In this document: positions 14,597 through 19,338 of the stretch, in pieces | Numbering within the stretch: position 1 is the first letter of the stretch | How the letters are laid out: each line of letters begins with the position of its first letter | DNA from: Thiotrichales bacterium | GTDB taxonomy: Bacteria; Pseudomonadota; Gammaproteobacteria; J044 | DNA length: 19,338 bases | Direction of reading: 5' to 3' | NCBI GenBank assembly: GCA_024762895.1 | Contig: JANTGN010000023.1 | Span: forward strand, 1-19,338 | Notes under the pieces: generated by a model | The model's input: only the letters and a program-made list of their open reading frames with translations | What the model was told of the DNA's origin: nothing | The model's database searches: none | Translations under genes and position numbers: made by a program

Positions 14597-15313
14597 ATGA
14601 GCCAAAGACTCGAACAACTGGCCGAACGCCTGAAACACGATAAAAATCTCAAGCTCTCTGAGTGTTTCATTGCCTATGGAGAACTCAATATTGAAGTTTC
14701 TTCTGGGCAACTGATTGAGACCTGTCATGCACTCCACGACGAATATGGCTTTGAAGAACTCATGGATCTGGCAGGAGTAGACTATTCAGACTATGGCGTT
14801 GGCGAGTGGTCAACGGAAGGGGCGAGTGATCAGGGCTTTAGTCGTGGGGTCGAGCCCAAGGCGGCCGCACGATTCAGTTTTGAAGAACCGACCCCCATTC
14901 AGGAAATGTCAGGGCGCCGTTTTGCCGTAGTCTACCAACTGTTATCGGTCTCGAATAATTATCGTCTGAGGCTTAAGGCCTACTGCGAAGAGGATGATTT
15001 TCCACGCATGGATTCCGTGATTGATATCTGGAATAGCGCTAACTGGTTTGAGCGTGAGGCCTTCGACCTATTGGGTATCTTGTTCAACGGACACCCGGAC
15101 CTGCGTCGTATCCTTACGGATTATGGCTTTGTAGGACATCCACTGCGCAAGGATTTCCCGTTGATAGGCCATGTTGAAATGCGTTATGACCCCGAGCAGG
15201 CCAGGGTCATCTATGAGCCGGTCAGTATCGAACCCAGGGTGAATGTACCTAAGGTCATCCGTGTCGAAGAACGGACGGAAAATTCTAAGGCTCAGGAGCA
15301 GGGTGATGCCTGA
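14597..15313 (+). CDS. nuoC: NADH-quinone oxidoreductase subunit C
   Basis: NuoC (30-kDa subunit family) is a peripheral-arm subunit that packs against NuoD. The 238-residue protein carries the family signature near residues 150-195: WFEREAFDLLGILFNGHPDL, then RRILTDYGFVGHPLRKDFPL. Between the N-terminal domain and this signature lies a segment of about 45 residues (YSDYGVGEWSTEGASDQGFS and following), which may account for the length. NuoC is separate from NuoD here, unlike the fused NuoCD of E. coli. The ATG follows the nuoB stop by four bases without a clear ribosome binding site, which suggests coupling. The 3' end overlaps nuoD by eight bases. Confidence 0.96.
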   Translation: MSQRLEQLAERLKHDKNLKLSECFIAYGELNIEVSSGQLIETCHALHDEYGFEELMDLAGVDYSDYGVGEWSTEGASDQGFSRGVEPKAAARFSFEEPTPIQEMSGRRFAVVYQLLSVSNNYRLRLKAYCEEDDFPRMDSVIDIWNSANWFEREAFDLLGILFNGHPDLRRILTDYGFVGHPLRKDFPLIGHVEMRYDPEQARVIYEPVSIEPRVNVPKVIRVEERTENSKAQEQGDA

Positions 15314-16559
15314 GATACGTAACTACACTCTCAATTTTGGTCCCCAGCATCCTGCTGCCCATGGTGTGTTGCGCCTGGTGCTGGAGTTGGATGGTGAGGT
15401 CATACAGCGCGCCGATCCACATATCGGTCTGTTACACCGTGGCACCGAAAAACTGGCCGAGAGCAAGCCCTATAACCAGAGTATTGGTTATATGGATCGT
15501 CTCGATTATGTCTCCATGATGTGTAATGAACATGGCTATGTTCTCGCCATTGAGCGCCTCTTAGGAATCGAGGCGCCTGAACGTGCCCAGTATATACGCA
15601 CCATGTTTGATGAGATCACCCGCATCCTGAATCACCTGATGTGGATCGGTACTCATGGGCTGGATGTCGGCGCCATGACCATGTTTCTGTATGCCTTCAG
15701 GGAGCGAGAAGACCTGATGGACTGTTACGAGGCCGTATCCGGCGCACGTATGCATGCGACCTATTATCGTCCCGGTGGCCTGTATCGTGACCTGCCCGAC
15801 AGCATGCCCAGATACGAGGCCTCTCGCTGGCATTCCCAGAAAGAAGTCGATGTCCTGAATGAATCACGCCAGGGCTCGTTACTCGACTTTATCGAGGATT
15901 TCACCGAACGTTTTCCCGGGCGTGTGGATGAGTACGAAACACTGCTGACCGATAACCGAATCTGGAAGCAACGTACCGTAGGTATTGGAGTGGTATCCCC
16001 GGAGCGCGCCCTGCAACTTGGCTTCACAGGCCCCATGCTGCGTGGTTCTGGTGTGGAATGGGATATACGTAAGAAACAACCCTATGCCGCCTACGACAAG
16101 GTGGATTTTGATATCCCGGTAGGCAGTAATGGTGATAGTTATGATCGCTACCTGGTGCGTGTGGAAGAGATGCGTCAGTCCAATCGTATTATCCGTCAAT
16201 GTGTCGACTGGTTGCGTGCTAATCCTGGCCCGGTGATGTATGGGAATCATAAGATCACACCGCCATCTCGTGAAGCTATGAAGACCGACATGGAATCATT
16301 AATCCATCATTTCAAACTGTTTACCGAGGGTTATAGCCTGCCGCCCGGAGAGGTCTATACGGCGGTGGAGCACCCCAAGGGTGAGTTTGGCATCTATCTG
16401 GTCTCGGATGGTTCCAATAAGCCCTATCGACTCAAGATAAGAGCACCAGGGTTTGCTCATCTGGCCTCAATGGATGAAATGGCCAAGGGACATATGCTGG
16501 CCGATGTGGTGGCCATTATCGGTACACAGGATGTTGTTTTCGGGGAGATAGATCGCTGA
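15306..16559 (+). CDS. nuoD: NADH-quinone oxidoreductase subunit D
   Basis: NuoD (49-kDa subunit) forms, with NuoB, the quinone-binding pocket near cluster N2 and descends from [NiFe]-hydrogenase large subunits. From ATG 15306 it has 417 residues, the usual length. The N-terminus PEIRNYTLNFGPQHPAAHGV holds the loop with His15 and His19. Tyr62 in GYMDRLDYVSMMCNE corresponds to the quinone-contacting tyrosine of the family. The C-terminus ends in the usual DVVFGEIDR. AGGAG at 15294-15298 precedes the ATG by seven bases. An upstream in-frame ATG at 15243 would add 21 basic residues within nuoC and is not supported by the family. The TGA stop overlaps the nuoE ATG by one base. Confidence 0.98.
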   Translation: MPEIRNYTLNFGPQHPAAHGVLRLVLELDGEVIQRADPHIGLLHRGTEKLAESKPYNQSIGYMDRLDYVSMMCNEHGYVLAIERLLGIEAPERAQYIRTMFDEITRILNHLMWIGTHGLDVGAMTMFLYAFREREDLMDCYEAVSGARMHATYYRPGGLYRDLPDSMPRYEASRWHSQKEVDVLNESRQGSLLDFIEDFTERFPGRVDEYETLLTDNRIWKQRTVGIGVVSPERALQLGFTGPMLRGSGVEWDIRKKQPYAAYDKVDFDIPVGSNGDSYDRYLVRVEEMRQSNRIIRQCVDWLRANPGPVMYGNHKITPPSREAMKTDMESLIHHFKLFTEGYSLPPGEVYTAVEHPKGEFGIYLVSDGSNKPYRLKIRAPGFAHLASMDEMAKGHMLADVVAIIGTQDVVFGEIDR

Positions 16560-17059
16560 TGGCCGAAGCCTCTCACAAGTCTGATCTGTTATCCGGCCAT
16601 GTGCGTGAAGAGATCGATCACTGGCTGGGTAAGTATCCGGAAGAGCAGAAGCGCTCGGCCGTTCTCGCGGCATTACGCGCGGTCCAGCACGAAGAAGGTT
16701 ACCTCTCTGTGGATCAGATGGATGCCGTGGCAGATTACCTGGATCTTCCACCTATTGCAGTTTATGAGGTGGCCAGCTTTTATTCCATGTATGAACTCAA
16801 GCCGGTGGGGCGTCATACCATCGCAGTTTGCGACAACATCTCCTGCCTGCTGCGAGGCGGCGACAAGATCGTGGAATATATCGAGAACAAGCTGGATATT
16901 AAACGTGGTGAAAGCACGGCGGATGGAAAGTTTTATCTGAAAATGGAAGAAGAGTGCCTGGCGGCTTGTTGTGGTGCTCCCATGATGCAGGTGGATCATG
17001 TCTATTACGAAAATCTCACTCCCGAAAAGGTGGATGAGATCCTGGACAATCTCGAGTAG
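16559..17059 (+). CDS. nuoE: NADH-quinone oxidoreductase subunit E
   Basis: NuoE (24-kDa subunit) has a thioredoxin-like fold and carries [2Fe-2S] cluster N1a in the NADH-oxidising module. The protein has 166 residues (E. coli 166). Its ligands are Cys91 and Cys96 in CDNISCLLRGG, and Cys133 and Cys137 in EECLAACCGAPMM. The N-terminal helical part contains YPEEQKRSAVLAALR and the motif YEVASFYSMY. GGGGAG at 16542-16547 lies 11 bases before the start, which shares one base with the nuoD stop (TGATG). nuoF follows after five bases. Confidence 0.97.
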   Translation: MAEASHKSDLLSGHVREEIDHWLGKYPEEQKRSAVLAALRAVQHEEGYLSVDQMDAVADYLDLPPIAVYEVASFYSMYELKPVGRHTIAVCDNISCLLRGGDKIVEYIENKLDIKRGESTADGKFYLKMEEECLAACCGAPMMQVDHVYYENLTPEKVDEILDNLE

Positions 17060-17064
17060 GCCCG

Positions 17065-18360
17065 ATGACAAATCAGGTTTGTTTTACGACACTAAAGTTT
17101 GAAGACCAGCCATGGTCACTTGAAAACTATCTCAAGACTGGTGGCTACGAGGCGTGGAAAAAAATTATCAGGGAAAAGACGCCTTCGGACGAGGTCATCG
17201 AGAATGTTAAAAAGTCCAATCTGCGTGGACGGGGAGGTGCCGGTTTTCCTACCGGGCTGAAATGGAGTTTTATGCCGCATCACGCACCGGGCCAGAAATA
17301 CCTGGTCTGTAATTCCGATGAGTCTGAACCCGGGACCTGCAAGGACCGGGATATTCTGCGTTTTAACCCTCATGCCCTGATCGAGGGTATGGCCATTGGT
17401 GCCTATGCCATTGGGGCCGATAAGGGTTACAACTATATGCGCGGCGAATTTATGGACGAGCCTTTCCTCCATTTCGAGCAGGCGCTGAAAGAGGCCTATG
17501 ATGCCGGCCTGCTGGGTAAGGACATCATGGGTTCCGGTATCGATATCGATCTGTATGGATCGCTGGGGGCAGGGGCCTATATCTGCGGTGAAGAGACTGC
17601 TCTACTGGAATCGCTTGAGGGGAAAAAAGGGCAGCCGAGATATAAGCCCCCCTTCCCGGCCAACTTCGGTCTCTATGGGCGCCCGACGACCATTAATAAT
17701 ACCGAGTCGCTGGCCTCTATACCTGCGATTATGCGTAATGGTGGCGAGTGGTTCCTTGAACTGGGAATCCCCAGTGCCGGCGGAGAAAAATTGTTTTCCG
17801 TCTCCGGGCATGTGAATAACCCAGGTAATTTTGAAATACCCATGGGTACGCCTTTTTCCGAACTTCTGGACCTTGCCGGTGGCGTGTTAAATGACAACAA
17901 ACTCAAGGCCGTGATACCCGGTGGATCGTCCGTGCCCGTGGTGCCTGCTGATGCCATGATGCAGGCCAACATGGACTATGACTCCATCAGCAAAGCGGGC
18001 TCCATGCTGGGTTCCGGTGCCGTCATTGTCATGGATGAGACGACCTGTATGGTGCAGGCCCTGCGCAGGATTTCCCGGTTTTATTTCTCGGAGTCCTGTG
18101 GTCAGTGTACCCCCTGCCGTGAGGGTACCGGATGGTTATACCGTATGTTGACCCGCATCGTGGAAGGTAAGGGGCGAATGGAAGATCTTGATCGGCTGGA
18201 TGATGTGGCCAGCAAGATCGAGGGTCGCACCATCTGCGCCCTGGGCGATGCAGCTGCCATGCCGGTTCGAAGCTTCGTCAAGCATTTTAGAGACGAGTTT
18301 GCCTATTACATCGAACATGGTCACAGTATGGTTGCCAAAGATAAAGGGCAGTCTTCATGA
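17065..18360 (+). CDS. nuoF: NADH-quinone oxidoreductase subunit F
   Basis: NuoF (51-kDa subunit) binds NADH and FMN and holds [4Fe-4S] cluster N3, so it is the electron entry point of complex I. The 431 residues match the family. The FMN loop GRGGAGFPTGLKW is at 55-67, the nucleotide-binding stretch GAGAYICGEETALLESLEG at 168-186, and the N3 ligands are Cys345, Cys348 and Cys351 in SCGQCTPCREG plus Cys391 in RTICALGDAAAMP. The stop overlaps the nuoG ATG by four bases (ATGA). All cofactor motifs are intact. Confidence 0.98.
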   Translation: MTNQVCFTTLKFEDQPWSLENYLKTGGYEAWKKIIREKTPSDEVIENVKKSNLRGRGGAGFPTGLKWSFMPHHAPGQKYLVCNSDESEPGTCKDRDILRFNPHALIEGMAIGAYAIGADKGYNYMRGEFMDEPFLHFEQALKEAYDAGLLGKDIMGSGIDIDLYGSLGAGAYICGEETALLESLEGKKGQPRYKPPFPANFGLYGRPTTINNTESLASIPAIMRNGGEWFLELGIPSAGGEKLFSVSGHVNNPGNFEIPMGTPFSELLDLAGGVLNDNKLKAVIPGGSSVPVVPADAMMQANMDYDSISKAGSMLGSGAVIVMDETTCMVQALRRISRFYFSESCGQCTPCREGTGWLYRMLTRIVEGKGRMEDLDRLDDVASKIEGRTICALGDAAAMPVRSFVKHFRDEFAYYIEHGHSMVAKDKGQSS

Positions 18361-19338
18361 GCGGTAACTGGGTCAATATCGAAATTGACGGGAAGCCGCT
18401 CAAGGCCCTGAGTGGTTCGATGCTGATCGAGGTGGCCGATGAGTCCGGTATCAAGATCCCGCGTTTCTGTTATCACAAGAAACTCTCTGTCGCCGCGAAT
18501 TGTCGTATGTGCCTGGTCGAGGTAGAAAAGGCACCCAAGCCGTTGCCTGCCTGTGCCACGCCCGTGGCGGAGGGCATGAAGGTCTTTACACGTTCGCCAA
18601 AGGCCATTGCCGCCCAGAAAGGCACCATGGAGTTCCTGCTGATCAACCATCCGCTGGATTGTCCTGTCTGTGACCAGGGCGGTGAGTGCGAGTTGCAGGA
18701 TGTGGCCATGGGGTATGGTGAGGATGTCTCGCATTACACCGAGGCCAAGCGTGTCGTTAAAGATAAGAATATCGGTCCTCTCATTGCGACCGAAATGACC
18801 CGGTGTATCCATTGCACTCGATGTGTCCGTTTTGGTGATGAGATCGCTGGTCTACGGGAGATGGGCGCTACCGGGCGTGGTGAATTCATGGAAATTGGCA
18901 CCTATGTGGAACAGAGTATTAGTTCCGAGCTGTCGGGCAATGTCATCGATCTCTGCCCCGTTGGTGCCCTCACAGCCAAGCCTTCGCGCTTTGCCGCTCG
19001 TGCCTGGGAAATGTTGCAGCATGCCTCGATTGCTCCGCATGACTGCATTGGCTCAAATATCTATCTGCATAGCTATCATCAGGACCTGGTCCGTGCGGTA
19101 CCTCGCGATAATGAAACCGTGAATGAATGCTGGATCTCGGATCGTGATCGCTTTAGCTATCAGGCCCTGAGTCATGAAGAGCGTCTTACCACCCCGATGA
19201 TCAGGGTAAAGGATCAGTGGCAGGAGACCGACTGGCACACTGCCCTGAATATGACGGCCGAGGCCTTGCTGGCGGCTGTACCGGACCACCTGGCCGGCTT
19301 ATGTTCAGCTAGCTCAACCACCGAAGAACTCTATCTGT
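18357..19338 (+). CDS. nuoG: NADH-quinone oxidoreductase subunit G, 3' end cut by window
   Basis: NuoG (75-kDa subunit) passes electrons from NuoF towards NuoB through several iron-sulfur clusters. The first 327 residues are inside the window, starting MSGNWVNIEIDGKPLKAL at ATG 18357; the frame stays open to the right edge. A ferredoxin-like [2Fe-2S] domain (N1b) has CYHKKLSVAANCRMC and a later CATP cysteine. Next is the His-ligated N5 motif HPLDCPVCDQGGEC, then the N4 ligands in CIHCTRC and CPVGAL. The following molybdopterin-like domain begins with SIAPHDCIGSN, which has one cysteine where E. coli NuoG has the CxxC cluster N7 motif. So N7 is probably absent, as in most complex I. Downstream nuoH-N are expected but not seen. 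Confidence 0.97.
   Translation, partial: MSGNWVNIEIDGKPLKALSGSMLIEVADESGIKIPRFCYHKKLSVAANCRMCLVEVEKAPKPLPACATPVAEGMKVFTRSPKAIAAQKGTMEFLLINHPLDCPVCDQGGECELQDVAMGYGEDVSHYTEAKRVVKDKNIGPLIATEMTRCIHCTRCVRFGDEIAGLREMGATGRGEFMEIGTYVEQSISSELSGNVIDLCPVGALTAKPSRFAARAWEMLQHASIAPHDCIGSNIYLHSYHQDLVRAVPRDNETVNECWISDRDRFSYQALSHEERLTTPMIRVKDQWQETDWHTALNMTAEALLAAVPDHLAGLCSASSTTEELYL

Noticed and set aside
15243..15305. Upstream ATG extension of nuoD
   Set aside because: The added 21 residues lie in the nuoC frame region, do not match the NuoD family, and a good ribosome binding site precedes ATG 15306.
1..19338. CRISPR arrays, insertion sequences, toxin-antitoxin or defence systems
   Set aside because: No regularly spaced repeats, transposase motifs or unexplained gene clusters were seen; almost every base belongs to conserved core genes.

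Overview
The window reads as a chromosomal segment of a gammaproteobacterium with moderate base composition. It carries a tightly packed run of conserved housekeeping genes, almost all on the + strand. The gene order carA-carB-greA-(yhbY on the opposite strand)-rlmE-ftsH-folP-glmM-tpiA-secG-tRNA-Leu is a well-known gammaproteobacterial arrangement. Here it runs directly into the complex I operon, nuoABCDEFG. The proteins most resemble their E. coli and Pseudomonas-type counterparts in length and motif. A chemoreceptor gene suggests a motile, chemotactic cell, and a 13-subunit-type NADH dehydrogenase suggests a respiratory lifestyle. The species cannot be named from sequence reading alone.

Layout: (1) 1-1928, the 3' part of a chemoreceptor gene with an Aer-like PAS domain, two membrane segments, HAMP, the MCP signalling hairpin and a C-terminal CZB zinc-binding domain. 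(2) 2080-6980, carA, carB and greA: carbamoyl phosphate synthesis plus a transcript cleavage factor coupled by a 4-base overlap. (3) 6981-7291, a hairpin after greA and the convergent yhbY. (4) 7365-9978, rlmE and ftsH, closed by a clear intrinsic terminator. (5) 10023-13472, folP, glmM, tpiA and secG. (6) 13480-13564, tRNA-Leu(GAG) with encoded CCA, then a 204-base leader with several inverted repeats. (7) 13769 to the right edge, nuoA to nuoG (nuoG cut by the window end), with overlapping or nearly touching genes.

The genes serve central functions. Carbamoyl phosphate feeds arginine and pyrimidines. GreA, YhbY, RlmE and FtsH support transcription, ribosome assembly and protein quality control. 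FolP, GlmM and TpiA supply folate, cell-wall sugar precursors and glycolysis. SecG supports secretion. NuoA-G form the NADH-oxidising and quinone-facing parts of complex I.

Several longest-frame starts are too far upstream. TTG starts with good ribosome binding sites are proposed for carA (2080) and ftsH (8044), and internal ATGs for tpiA (12300), nuoB (14116) and nuoD (15306). I saw no CRISPR array, insertion sequence, prophage or defence gene, and no credible new multi-gene system. The points worth a second look are regulatory: the terminator abutting folP, the hairpin at the greA/yhbY junction, the nuo leader, and the chemoreceptor's domain mix and its place next to carA.
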